DNA of 64,000 bases from Patulibacter sp. SYSU D01012 (GTDB lineage Bacteria > Actinomycetota > Thermoleophilia > Solirubrobacterales > Solirubrobacteraceae): positions 142,909 to 206,908 of the forward strand of contig NZ_JAFMTB010000004.1 in assembly GCF_017916475.1 (NCBI RefSeq), written 5' to 3'. The notes beneath the pieces are model-generated. The model was not told the DNA's origin. It did no database searches and saw only the letters and a program-made list of their open reading frames with translations. The position numbers and the translations under genes were made by a program. Shown here in pieces: positions 42,919 to 51,461 of this stretch. Within the stretch, counting starts at the first letter, position 1. Every line of letters begins with the position of its first letter.

Positions 42919-43908
42919 GTGTCGACCACCCCGGACGTGCCCACCCGCCGCGCCGCCGGCACGCCGCTCGAGGCCGAGCTCGAGGCGCACCGCCGGGCCC
43001 TGACGGGCTACTGCTACCGGATGCTCGGCTCGTCGTTCGAGGCCGAGGACGCGGTGCAGGAGACGATGGTGCGCGCGTGGCGCCGCGTCGACGGCCTGCA
43101 GGAGCGCGCGGCCCTGCGGTCCTGGCTGTACCGGATCGCCACGAACGTCTGCCTCGACCTGCTGCAGGGCGCCAAGCGGCGCGCCCGCCCCGTCGACATG
43201 GGTCCGTCGTCCGAGCCCGACGGGTCGCTGCTCGGGCAGCCGCTGGCCGACAGCGCGTTCGTGAGCCCCGTCCCGGACGCACGGCTGGACCCCGCCGAGG
43301 CCGCCGACCGGCGCGACACCGTCCGCCTGGCGTTCGTCGCCGCGCTGCAGCACCTGCCGCCCCGGCAGCGCGCCGTGCTCGTCCTGCGCGAGGTGCTGCA
43401 CTGGCGGGCCGCCGAGGTCGCGGCGCTCCTCGAGACGTCCGTGCCGTCGGTCAACAGCGCGCTGCAGCGCGCGCGGGCCACCCTCGACGCGCTCGACCTG
43501 ACCACCGACACCACCGCGGAGCGCCCCGACGGCGAGGCGGAGCAGCGGCTGCTGGCCCGCTACGTCGACGCCTTCGAGCGCTACGACGTGGACGAGCTCG
43601 TCACGCTGCTGCGCGAGGACGTCGAGTTCTGCATGCCGCCGTTCCGCCTGTGGCTGCGCGGGCCGCGACACGTGGCGGCCTGGCTCGTCGGTCCGGGCAT
43701 CGGCTGCTCCGGGTCCCGCGTGCGCACCACGATGGCCAACGGCCGCCCGGCCTTCGGCGCGTACCGCCCCGCCGGGCCGCGCGTGTGGCGGCCCTTCTCG
43801 CTGACCGTCCTCGAGACCGACGGCGAGCGGATCACCGCGATCCACAACAACCTCGACGTGCGGCTGTTCCCGCACTTCGGCCTGCCCGAGCAGCTCGAGG
43901 AGGACTAG
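42919..43908 (+). CDS. ECF sigma-70 factor with SnoaL-like C-terminal domain (SigG/SigX5 type)
   Basis: A 329-residue ECF sigma factor. Region 2 has YCYRMLGSSFEAEDAVQETMVRAWR and LRSWLYRIATNVCLDLL; region 4 has LQHLPPRQRAVLVLREVLHWRAAEVAALLETSVPSVNSALQRAR. After about residue 205 a SnoaL-like domain follows, which in this class replaces a separate anti-sigma factor and tunes activity. The regulon is unknown. It ends in a convergent arrangement with the M20 peptidase gene. Confidence 0.88.
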   Translation: MSTTPDVPTRRAAGTPLEAELEAHRRALTGYCYRMLGSSFEAEDAVQETMVRAWRRVDGLQERAALRSWLYRIATNVCLDLLQGAKRRARPVDMGPSSEPDGSLLGQPLADSAFVSPVPDARLDPAEAADRRDTVRLAFVAALQHLPPRQRAVLVLREVLHWRAAEVAALLETSVPSVNSALQRARATLDALDLTTDTTAERPDGEAEQRLLARYVDAFERYDVDELVTLLREDVEFCMPPFRLWLRGPRHVAAWLVGPGIGCSGSRVRTTMANGRPAFGAYRPAGPRVWRPFSLTVLETDGERITAIHNNLDVRLFPHFGLPEQLEED

Positions 43909-43921
43909 CGGCGGCGCCGTC

Positions 43922-43947
43922 GGGGAGGGACGACGCCGCCCCTCCCC
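43922..43947. terminator. Hairpin between the convergent sigma and peptidase genes
   Basis: An eight-base perfect stem GGGGAGGG / CCCTCCCC with a ten-base loop, in the 49-base gap between two convergent stops. Confidence 0.5.
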
Positions 43948-43957
43948 CGGCCCGCGG

Positions 43958-45310
43958 TCAGCCCTGCGCGCCGCGGCCCAGGTCGGCCAGGAACGCGATC
44001 TCGGCGACCGTCGCGCGCTCCAGGTCGCCCAGGTCGACGGACTCGTCGCCGGCGTGGATGCGCGAGCGCTCGTCGCCCGGGCCCCACAGCACGAACGCCG
44101 CGTCGGGGTAGATCGACGCCAGGTCCGCGCACAGCGGGATCGCGCCGCCGGTGCCCAGCTGGACCGCCGGCGCCGCGTAGCCGGCCTCGAGCGCCCGGCC
44201 CGCGGCCTCGGCGATCGGGCCCTCCGTCGCGAGCAGCGCGCCGGTGGCGCCCGCGCCCTCGGACACCGTCACCTGCACGCCCCACGGCGCGTGCTCCATG
44301 ACGTGCGCGATGACCGCCTGCGCCGCGGCGGACGGGTCCTGCGTCGGCGCCAGGCGAACGCTCAGGCGCGCCCGGGCCTGCGGGATCAGGGCGTTGCCGG
44401 CGACGTCGACCGCCGGCGCGTCCAGGCCGATCGCCGTGATCGACGGCCGGGTGAAGATCTGGTCCGCGATCGGGCCGTCGCCGAGCAGGTCGACGCCCTC
44501 GAGCACGCCGTTGTCGGCGCGGAAGCTCTCCTCCGTCACCTCGGCGCCCGTCCACGGAACCGTGTCCAGGCCCTGCACCGCCACGTTCCCGCGGTCGTCG
44601 TGCAGCGACGCGATGATGCGCGCGAGCGCGAGCAGCGCGTCCGGGCCGGGGCCGCCGGCGACGCCGGAGTGGACGGGGATCTTCAGCGTGTCGACGGTGA
44701 CGTCGACGACGGTCATGCCGCGCAGCGACGTCGTCAGCGTCGGGACGCCGCTCGCGACGTTCGAGCCGTCGGCGACGACGAACGCGTCGGCCCGGAAGCG
44801 CTCGGGGTCGGCCGCGACGAGCTTCGACAGCGTCCCCTCGCCCGTCTCCTCCTCGCCCTCGATCAGGACCTTCACGCGCACCGGCAGCCCGGCGCCGCCC
44901 TCGCCCAGGAACGCCGCGAGCGCCGCGACGTGCATCGCGATGCCGCACTTGTCGTCCGCTGTGCCGCGGCCGTACAGGCGGCCGTCGCGCTCGGTCGGCT
45001 CGAACGCCGGGGTGGTCCACGACTCCTCGGGGCCGGCGGGCTGCACGTCGTAGTGCGCGTACAGCAGCACCGTCGGGGCGTCGGGCGTCGGGCCGGGGAT
45101 GTCGGCGAAGACGGCCGGCGGCGCGCCGCCCGGCACGTCGACGAACGCGACGTCCGGCACCCCGGCGTCGCGCAGCAGCTGGGCGGTCAGCTCGGCGGCC
45201 TCGCGGACCGGGGCCTCGGGGAAGCCGGGGAAGGCGACCGACGGCAGGCGCACGAGCCGCTCCAGGCTCTCGCGCAGGCGGGCGGCGTCGACGGTGGGGA
45301 CGGCGGTCAT
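43958..45310 (-). CDS. M20-family dipeptidase/metallopeptidase
   Basis: A 450-residue M20 zinc peptidase. The metal and catalytic motifs are VLLYAHYDVQPAG, GRGTADDKCGIAMH and IEGEEETGEGTL, and PVHSGVAGGPGPDALLALARII marks the dimerisation lid. The carnosine/CNDP-dipeptidase group is the closest type. It is the last gene of an operon with a M42 peptidase and a HAD phosphatase (ATGA overlap with the latter), which suggests intracellular peptide breakdown. Confidence 0.88.
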   Translation of the reverse strand: MTAVPTVDAARLRESLERLVRLPSVAFPGFPEAPVREAAELTAQLLRDAGVPDVAFVDVPGGAPPAVFADIPGPTPDAPTVLLYAHYDVQPAGPEESWTTPAFEPTERDGRLYGRGTADDKCGIAMHVAALAAFLGEGGAGLPVRVKVLIEGEEETGEGTLSKLVAADPERFRADAFVVADGSNVASGVPTLTTSLRGMTVVDVTVDTLKIPVHSGVAGGPGPDALLALARIIASLHDDRGNVAVQGLDTVPWTGAEVTEESFRADNGVLEGVDLLGDGPIADQIFTRPSITAIGLDAPAVDVAGNALIPQARARLSVRLAPTQDPSAAAQAVIAHVMEHAPWGVQVTVSEGAGATGALLATEGPIAEAAGRALEAGYAAPAVQLGTGGAIPLCADLASIYPDAAFVLWGPGDERSRIHAGDESVDLGDLERATVAEIAFLADLGRGAQG

Positions 45311-46083
45311 GCGGGCACCTCGGGGGAGTCGGCGGGCGCCGCGGGGGCGCCCTCGATGATGGACAGCAGCTCGCGGCGCAGGCCGGCGGCGTCGTGCGCC
45401 ACGGCGTCCGCGCCGGTCAGGTCGTCGGCGGGATGGCTGCCCGTGGCGACCGCGACGACGCGGACGCCGTCGTGGCGGGCGCAGGCGATGTCGCGCGGCG
45501 TGTCGCCGATGACGATCGTGCGGTCGACCGGCCACGGGCGGCCGTCGGCCCGCAGGACGGCGCCGGCGCGGCGCCGCGCGAACGCGGGCAGGTGCTCGCG
45601 CTCCTCGTGGTCGGAGCCGAAGCCGCCGCCGATCTCGGGGTCGAACCAGTCGCCCAGGCCGGCGGCCTGCAGCTTGCGGCGAGCCACGAGCTCGAAGTTG
45701 CCCGTCACGAGCGACTGGACGACGTCGGGGCGGGCGTGCAGCTCGGCCAGGACGTCGTCGACCCCGGGGCTGACGCGGTCCTGCAGGTCGCCCGGCGCGT
45801 AGCGCTCGCACGTCAGGCGGGCCACGGCGTCGGCGTGCGCGTCGATCGCCTCGTCGGCGATCCCCGCGGCGGTCAGGATGTCGCGGGCGATCTGGCCGTC
45901 CGTCATCCCGGCGAGCGGCTGGCCCTTCGGCATCTCGTCGCCCTCGACGCCGTGCACGGCGCGCAGCGCGTCCCACACCGCGGCCGCGTGGGACCCGGAC
46001 GCCTTCAGCAGCAGCGTCCCGTCGATGTCCCACAGCAGCAGCCACGCGCCCGCGGGCGCGACCGGACGGGCGGAGCCGGTCAA
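45307..46083 (-). CDS. HAD-family phosphatase
   Basis: A 258-residue haloacid-dehalogenase hydrolase. The nucleophile motif WDIDGTLLLK, motif II SLVTGNF and the acidic motif IVIGDTPRDIACARHDG are present; the cap is inserted after motif I. The phosphoglycolate-phosphatase-like layout does not fix the substrate. TTG 46083 overlaps the M42 peptidase stop (TTGA), and its own stop overlaps the M20 start (ATGA), so the three are translationally coupled. Confidence 0.8.
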   Translation of the reverse strand: MTGSARPVAPAGAWLLLWDIDGTLLLKASGSHAAAVWDALRAVHGVEGDEMPKGQPLAGMTDGQIARDILTAAGIADEAIDAHADAVARLTCERYAPGDLQDRVSPGVDDVLAELHARPDVVQSLVTGNFELVARRKLQAAGLGDWFDPEIGGGFGSDHEEREHLPAFARRRAGAVLRADGRPWPVDRTIVIGDTPRDIACARHDGVRVVAVATGSHPADDLTGADAVAHDAAGLRRELLSIIEGAPAAPADSPEVPA

Positions 46084-47171
46084 CGCAGCAGGTCGACGTC
46101 GGCGGTCAGGCCCTGCGCGAACGCGGCGAGCAGCCGCGCGGTCTGCAGCACGTCCTCCACCTCGACGGTCTCGACGACCGAGTGCATGTAGCGCAGCGGG
46201 ACGGAGACGAGGGCCGTCGGGATGCCGTCCGCGGCGATGTGGATCGTGTCGACGTCGGTGCCCGTCGCGCGGCCGGTCGCGCTGACCGTGTGCGGGATGC
46301 CCTCGGCCTCGGCGACCTCGATCAGGCGGTCGGTGACCCACGGGTGCAGCGGCGTGCCGCGCTCGATGACCGGCCCGGACCCGAGCGGGTGCTCGCCGAG
46401 GTCGTTGACGTCGACGCCGGGGTGGTCGCTGGCGAACGTGACGTCGACGACGATGGCGATGTCGGGCCGGACGCGGTGGGCGGTGGTCGCGCCGCCGGAC
46501 AGCCCGGTCTCCTCCTGCGCGACGGCCCAGCCCATGACCTCGCCCGGCGCGCCGCCGGCCTCGGCCACCAGGCGCGCGGTCTCGTAGGCGACGAACGAGC
46601 CGACGCGGTTGTCGAGCGAGCGCGACGCGATGCGGCCGTGGCGCAGCTCGATCGGCTCGGCGTCGATCACCGCGACGTCGCCGACGCGGACGACGGACAG
46701 CGCGTCCTCCTTGCCGGACGCGCCGATGTCGATCGTCAGCTCCTTGATCTTCGCCGCGCGGGTGCGCTCGTCCGGCTCGATCAGGTGGATCGGCTTCTTG
46801 CCGATGACGCCACGCACCTCGCCGCCGCGGGCGAGGATCCGCACCCGCTGGCCGACGAGCTGCTGCGGGTCCTGGCCGCCGACGGGCGCGATGCGCAGGA
46901 AGCCCTTGTCGTCGACGTGCGTGACGATCAGGCCGATCTCGTCGATGTGCCCGACGACCGCGACGGACGGCACGCCGCCGCCGCTCGTGCCGGAGGAGCC
47001 CTCGACGGCGTCCGAGGTGCCGGCGACGCGGGCGACGCTCGAGCCCATCGTGTCGTGCTCCACCTCGGCGAACGCGCGCGCGTGCCGGCGCCACACCTCG
47101 GCGGCGGCGGCCTCGCGGCCGGAGGGGCCCGGGGTCGTCAGGAGGTCGCGGAAGACGTCGGGCAGGCTCAT
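46080..47171 (-). CDS. M42-family aminopeptidase (glutamyl/endoglucanase-type)
   Basis: A 363-residue M42 peptidase. AVVGHIDEIGLIVTHVDDKGFLRIAPVGG carries the first metal ligand in its usual context; SLDNRVGSFVAYE, VAQEETGLSGGAT and the ending PLRYMHSVVETVEVEDV supply the rest. Such enzymes form dodecameric tetrahedral aminopeptidases. First gene of the peptidase operon. TACGGT lies six bases before ATG 47171, so the message is probably leaderless. Confidence 0.9.
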   Translation of the reverse strand: MSLPDVFRDLLTTPGPSGREAAAAEVWRRHARAFAEVEHDTMGSSVARVAGTSDAVEGSSGTSGGGVPSVAVVGHIDEIGLIVTHVDDKGFLRIAPVGGQDPQQLVGQRVRILARGGEVRGVIGKKPIHLIEPDERTRAAKIKELTIDIGASGKEDALSVVRVGDVAVIDAEPIELRHGRIASRSLDNRVGSFVAYETARLVAEAGGAPGEVMGWAVAQEETGLSGGATTAHRVRPDIAIVVDVTFASDHPGVDVNDLGEHPLGSGPVIERGTPLHPWVTDRLIEVAEAEGIPHTVSATGRATGTDVDTIHIAADGIPTALVSVPLRYMHSVVETVEVEDVLQTARLLAAFAQGLTADVDLLR

Positions 47172-47177
47172 GCTCTG

Positions 47178-47183
47178 ACCGTA
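47178..47183 (-). promoter_or_regulatory. -10 hexamer TACGGT of the peptidase operon
   Basis: TACGGT on the minus strand ends six bases before ATG 47171. Confidence 0.55.
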
Positions 47184-47347
47184 TCGCGGCGCGGGCGGGC
47201 GCCGGCCGCGCCCGCGGTCGGCGCCGCGGCGCGCGGACGCCCGTACGGCGTGCACCCGGACCGGCGGCGGGGCGGGCCGGCACCTCGTTCGCTCGGAAGG
47301 TCGTCCGGCCCGCAAGGCGGGGGCACCCGTCCCGGGACGGCCGTCCG

Positions 47348-48253
47348 TCAGGCGCGCGGCGGGCTGCCCCGGCGGACCTGCCGGTTGATGCCGCCCGTCT
47401 GCAGCCCCCACAGCACCCAGCCGGCGCGGCCGGCGGTCGCGCCGCGGACGCCGCCGGGCGGCAGCTCGCGGGCGCGGCGCAGGTCGCCGGCCGTGAGGAT
47501 CTCGAGCACGGTGGCGGGCGCGACCTCGCCGCCGCCGGCCAGCCGGTGGCCGGCGCGGTCCGCGATCACCGCCCCGACCTGCTCGGCGGTCGCCATCCAC
47601 GGCGCCGCCTCGTCGCGCGAGCGGGTCGCCACGGGACCGAGGACGTAGGCCTCGACCTGGACGCCGTAGCCCGCCTCCTCGGCCGCGAGCACCTGCGCCG
47701 CCATCAGCTCGCCGGCCGCGATCGTCGAGACCGCCCCCGATCCCGGCACGGGGTAGCGGGCCGCGGCGCCGTTGATCATCACGTAGCCCGCGCCGGGCCG
47801 GTCGCGCAGGAGCGGGACGAACGCGTGCATCGCCAGGTGGTGGCTGCGCAGCCCGTCGTGCACGGTGCGCTCCCAGTCCTCGAGCGGGATCTCGGCGAGC
47901 GGCGGGCCCGCGTCCCACCCGCCGAGCGACGCGACGACCAGGTCGGGCGGCCCGGCCAGGCGGCCGACGTCGGCCGCCAGGCGGCGCGCGGGGCCGTCGC
48001 CGGCCGACAGGTCGCCGATGACGGGCACGAGCCGCTCGGTGGCGGCGCCGGCCGCGGCCAGCCGCGCCTCGAGCGCCTGCAGGCGATCGGGGCGCCGGGA
48101 CGGCACCGCCACGCGGGCGCCGGCGCCGAGCAGGGCCGCGACGATCCCCTCGCCCACCTCGCCGGTGCCGCCGCAGACGACGGTCGTCCGGCCGTCGAGC
48201 CGGGGCGCCGGGTCGGGCGTGCCGCGGCCGGGGAGGCGGTCCAAGAGAGCCAT
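47348..48253 (-). CDS. SDR-family oxidoreductase
   Basis: A 301-residue short-chain dehydrogenase. The cofactor motif TTVVCGGTGEVGEGIVAALLGAGARV is canonical apart from Gly-Gly-Thr-Gly spacing, and VVASLGGWDAGPPL replaces NNAG. The catalytic Tyr-Lys pair is not obvious: where YxxxK is expected the sequence reads GYVMINGAAARYPVPGSGAVSTIAAGELMAAQ, with no lysine after Tyr. It may be a non-canonical or binding-only member. Leaderless start with TAGCCT six bases upstream. Confidence 0.75.
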   Translation of the reverse strand: MALLDRLPGRGTPDPAPRLDGRTTVVCGGTGEVGEGIVAALLGAGARVAVPSRRPDRLQALEARLAAAGAATERLVPVIGDLSAGDGPARRLAADVGRLAGPPDLVVASLGGWDAGPPLAEIPLEDWERTVHDGLRSHHLAMHAFVPLLRDRPGAGYVMINGAAARYPVPGSGAVSTIAAGELMAAQVLAAEEAGYGVQVEAYVLGPVATRSRDEAAPWMATAEQVGAVIADRAGHRLAGGGEVAPATVLEILTAGDLRRARELPPGGVRGATAGRAGWVLWGLQTGGINRQVRRGSPPRA

Positions 48254-48259
48254 GACCCG

Positions 48260-48265
48260 AGGCTA
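48260..48265 (-). promoter_or_regulatory. -10 hexamer TAGCCT of the SDR gene
   Basis: TAGCCT on the minus strand ends six bases before ATG 48253. Confidence 0.5.
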
Positions 48266-48381
48266 TCCGTCCGCGCCGCGCGCCCTCGGGAAACCCGCAG
48301 TTCGGAGCGGGGTCACGCAACGAGTAGGGCGACCTAATAAGGTTCCCCTCAACCGTCTACGTCGCCCCCCAAGGAGTCACG

Positions 48382-50115
48382 TTGTCCCCTTCACGCCGCC
48401 TTCGCGGCCCCGCCGGCGCGGTCGCGCTGGCCACCGTCCTCGCCGCGGGCGCCCCGGCCGTCGCCGGCGCCGCCACGACCAGCGCCACCACGAAGAGCGC
48501 GTCGACGATCACGCTCGGGAAGGCGTTCCGCAAGGACCTGCGCTCGGCCCGCGTCACCCTGAAGGCCGTCAAGCCCGCCAAGCTCAAGGGCTCCAAGCTG
48601 ACGCTGCCCGTCACGAAGACGACGACGTCCGGCACGCTGAAGCTGACGCACAGCGGCGCGCTGACGCTGAAGAAGGGCAAGCGCTCGGTCAAGCTGAGCG
48701 CCTGGCAGACCGTCGCCGGCAAGTCCGTGCGCGTGTCGGCCAAGGTCGGGAAGAAGCGTCGGACCATCTTCACGATCACCGGCGGCAAGATCGTGAAGGA
48801 GCCGCTCGGCCGCGTCGTCGCCGTCCGCGGCGGCACGATCAAGCTGACGCGCGCCGCCGCGAAGGACCTGCGCACGACGCTGAAGGCCAAGGGCCTGCGG
48901 GCCGGGACGGTCGGCGCCGTCGAGCTCTCGTCCTCGCCGAAGCCGTCCTCGACGCCGGCGCCGATGCCGACGCCCGCGAAGCCGGTGCTGCCGACGGCGC
49001 CGGCGACGCCGGCGCCCACGCCGACGACGCCGACGCAGCCGACAGCGGAGCAGTGCCCGGCCACGCTGCCGGCGCGTGAGGCCGTGGAGAACCAGATCGG
49101 CGAAGCGACGTGGACGCTCCGAGAGAGCTGGTACGGCTACCTCACTGGCCTCAAGGGATGCGTCGTGGGCACCCGCGGCGCCGAGACCACCGCTCAGACG
49201 CAGGCGACGCCTCGCATCGCGGTGGTCGGGACGTCAGCCTCCGACGACGGCACGATCACGATCCGTACCCGTGGCACGGTGCGCTTCCTCCAGCCTGCGC
49301 ACCTCATCGACATCAGCATCGCCGATCCGACGTTCACGATCCGCGCTAACGGAGCAGGCAGCGTCGTCGCGGACGGCACGTACGGCACGCGTAGCGCGGC
49401 CATGGGTGGCGCAACGGACACGAAGACGTTCGAGCGCACGGAGCTGTTCACGTTCGACGGAGCCACGGCGACGCAGACGTCGACGCGAACCGCCTGGAGG
49501 GGCATTGCACTTCGGTTCACCGCGGCCGGCCGTGATGTCATCTCGACGTACAAGGTCAACGACGACTTCGGGACGTTTGCGATCGACACGCAGCGCGTCG
49601 ACGTTCCGTCCGCGGTCGAGGCGCCCGTCTGGCACGTGAAGGACTCCTTCGTCACGTACCTCGGCATGTTCGGCGGCGGGGTGTACCCCGAGGATGGCGC
49701 GACGTCCACGTCTACCGCCGGCGAGTTCGCCTACGCCCCGGTCTCGACGACCGTCGACGACCGTGGCACCATCACCACGCGGTATCACGGCACGCTCCGC
49801 TTCCGGAACGCCCACCTCGACAACACCGTGAAGGATCCGGTCTTCCTGACCGACGCGGCACGTCAGGAAACGCGCGTCTACGCGGACGGCTCGTACACGG
49901 ACGCCGCAGGTGGCGGACAGGTCACGTACACGGGCGCGCACCTGCTGACCCTCAAGCTCGCGGCGACGCAGCCGACGGTCGACCAGGGACTCCTGCGGTA
50001 CGCCAGCGTGCAGGTGGTGGTCGGCGCCGACGGCAACGCGCCGCTCGGCGGCCGTTACGCCCCGGGCACCGACTTCGGAACGATGGCGCTGACGCTCCCC
50101 ACGATGGGCGAGTAG
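48382..50115 (+). CDS. Secreted HtaA-domain protein (haem-binding-like), long form
   Basis: A 577-residue exported protein. A signal peptide (to about residue 30) is followed by an HtaA-like beta domain (about 40-180), a Pro/Thr/Ala linker (about 190-232), then two further HtaA-type units starting ATWTLRESWYGYL and PVWHVKDSFVTYLGMFGGGV, each with the TxGxxRF and LIDISIADPTFTI-type strands. HtaA proteins bind haem at the corynebacterial surface. No HmuTUV transporter genes adjoin. TTG 48382 follows AAGGAG. Base composition drops sharply after about residue 230. Confidence 0.7.
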   Translation: MSPSRRLRGPAGAVALATVLAAGAPAVAGAATTSATTKSASTITLGKAFRKDLRSARVTLKAVKPAKLKGSKLTLPVTKTTTSGTLKLTHSGALTLKKGKRSVKLSAWQTVAGKSVRVSAKVGKKRRTIFTITGGKIVKEPLGRVVAVRGGTIKLTRAAAKDLRTTLKAKGLRAGTVGAVELSSSPKPSSTPAPMPTPAKPVLPTAPATPAPTPTTPTQPTAEQCPATLPAREAVENQIGEATWTLRESWYGYLTGLKGCVVGTRGAETTAQTQATPRIAVVGTSASDDGTITIRTRGTVRFLQPAHLIDISIADPTFTIRANGAGSVVADGTYGTRSAAMGGATDTKTFERTELFTFDGATATQTSTRTAWRGIALRFTAAGRDVISTYKVNDDFGTFAIDTQRVDVPSAVEAPVWHVKDSFVTYLGMFGGGVYPEDGATSTSTAGEFAYAPVSTTVDDRGTITTRYHGTLRFRNAHLDNTVKDPVFLTDAARQETRVYADGSYTDAAGGGQVTYTGAHLLTLKLAATQPTVDQGLLRYASVQVVVGADGNAPLGGRYAPGTDFGTMALTLPTMGE

Positions 50116-50133
50116 CCCGGCGCCGCACCTCGC

Positions 50134-50174
50134 GGGGGCGGCCCGGGACCCACGCCGGGTCCCGCGCCGCCCCC
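50134..50174 (+). terminator. Strong terminator hairpin between the HtaA genes
   Basis: An 18-bp stem with one mismatch (GGGGGCGGCCCGGGACCC against its complement at 50157-50174) and a five-base loop, followed by GCGGTCGTTTC. It starts 18 bases after the stop of the first HtaA gene. Confidence 0.8.
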
Positions 50175-50224
50175 GCGGTCGTTTCATCCCTTCCCCCCGC
50201 CCCATCCCGTCGAAGGACGCCTCC

Positions 50225-51406
50225 ATGTCGCTCCGCCCCCTGGCCGGCTCGCTCGTGCTGGTCGCCGCCCTCGCGGCGCCCGCCGTCGCCGGCGCGAAGA
50301 CCACCGCCTCCGGCAGCACGCGCCTGACGCTCGACGGCCCCGCCGCCCGCACGCTCGAACAGCGCGGCGTCCGCGTCGCCGCCGTGGCGCCCGCGAAGAA
50401 GCGCTCCGGGCAGTTCGTCCTGCCGATCGCCGGCGGCAAGGTGTCGTCCGCCCGGGTCGCGACCGTCCGGCTGCGCGGCGGCCTGCGCCTGACCCGCGGC
50501 GGCCGCCAGGTCGTCCTGCGCTCGCTGGTGCTCAAGGTGGGCCGGTCGTCGAAGGTGACGGCCCGGGTCGGCGGGCGCAGCCGGACGCTCTTCACCGTGC
50601 GCAGCCCCAAGGGCGCCGTCACGCTCAACCGCGCCGGGCAGAGCGTCGCCGTGCAGAACGTCGCGCTCCGCCTGACCGCGGGCGGCGCCAAGCTGCTCAG
50701 CCCGCGCCTGGGCCTCACCGGCAAGCAGCGCCTGAGCGCCGGCACGCTGGCCACCCTGCTGACGGACGCGCGCGTCGCCGCGCCGGTGGCGGCTCCCGCC
50801 CCGACCACCCCCGCCACGCCCGCGCCCTCCACCGCCGTCCCGATCGTCGCGGCGTCGATCGTCTGGCGCCAGCGCCCGTCGTGGCTGCAGTACATGGAGA
50901 CGGGCAAGGCCTACAACGGGCAGCCCGACCCGCTCGGCGGGACGAGCGCCCTCGACGGCGCCGTTCCCGGCCCGGTCGAGGAGCAGCGCACGAGCAACGG
51001 CAGCGTCGTCGCCATCCCGTACACGTACGCGTTCCCGTTCGCGTCCGGCTGGTACGACACCGCCACGGGCCGCGCGCAGATCCAGTTCGCCGGCGGCCTG
51101 CGCCACCGCTACATGGACCACGGCATCGACCTGACGGTCCGCAACCCGCTCGTCGAGCTCAACGGCGCCGCGTCGCGCATCGTCGCCACCGTCGGCAACG
51201 CGGCGACGAGCGCGCCCGCGGCCTCGACGAACTACGTCAGCCTGGACGCCACGAAGGCCGCGGCGTCGCTCGACGGCAACGTCATCACGATCACCGGCAT
51301 CCCGGGGACCTTCCCGTCCGACGTCTCGGGCACGTTCTCGGGCTTCTACGCCGCCGGCGAGCCGTTCGGCAGCGTCGACGCGCTCCGGCTGACCCTCGGC
51401 GGCTGA
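50225..51406 (+). CDS. Secreted HtaA-domain protein, short form
   Basis: A 393-residue exported paralogue of the preceding protein. It has a signal peptide (MSLRPLAGSLVLVAALAAPAVAGA), an N-terminal beta domain with the same pattern (RSGQFVLPIAGGKVSSARVATV, VTARVGGRSRTLFTV), a short Pro/Thr linker, and one C-terminal HtaA unit (IVWRQRPSWLQYMETGKAYNG, RAQIQFAGGLRHRYMDHGIDLTVRNP). It keeps the high-GC codon use of the region. Haem binding is inferred from family only. It is separated from the long form by a strong terminator. Confidence 0.7.
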   Translation: MSLRPLAGSLVLVAALAAPAVAGAKTTASGSTRLTLDGPAARTLEQRGVRVAAVAPAKKRSGQFVLPIAGGKVSSARVATVRLRGGLRLTRGGRQVVLRSLVLKVGRSSKVTARVGGRSRTLFTVRSPKGAVTLNRAGQSVAVQNVALRLTAGGAKLLSPRLGLTGKQRLSAGTLATLLTDARVAAPVAAPAPTTPATPAPSTAVPIVAASIVWRQRPSWLQYMETGKAYNGQPDPLGGTSALDGAVPGPVEEQRTSNGSVVAIPYTYAFPFASGWYDTATGRAQIQFAGGLRHRYMDHGIDLTVRNPLVELNGAASRIVATVGNAATSAPAASTNYVSLDATKAAASLDGNVITITGIPGTFPSDVSGTFSGFYAAGEPFGSVDALRLTLGG

Positions 51407-51422
51407 GCCGCCCCGCGCCCCC

Positions 51423-51453
51423 GCGCCCCGCGGCCCGCCCGGCCGCGGGGCGC
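51423..51453. terminator. Bidirectional terminator between HtaA and glycosidase genes
   Basis: A perfect 13-bp stem GCGCCCCGCGGCC / GGCCGCGGGGCGC with a five-base loop, between two convergent genes. Confidence 0.8.
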
Positions 51454-51461
51454 GCCGCGCG

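Noticed and set aside
48318..48345. Iron-regulator (DtxR/IdeR-type) box before the long HtaA gene
   Set aside because: TAGGGCGACCTAATAAGGTT contains half-site-like pieces (TAGG, CCTA, AGGT), but the spacing does not fit the 19-bp DtxR palindrome. It may simply be a promoter with a TAATAA hexamer.
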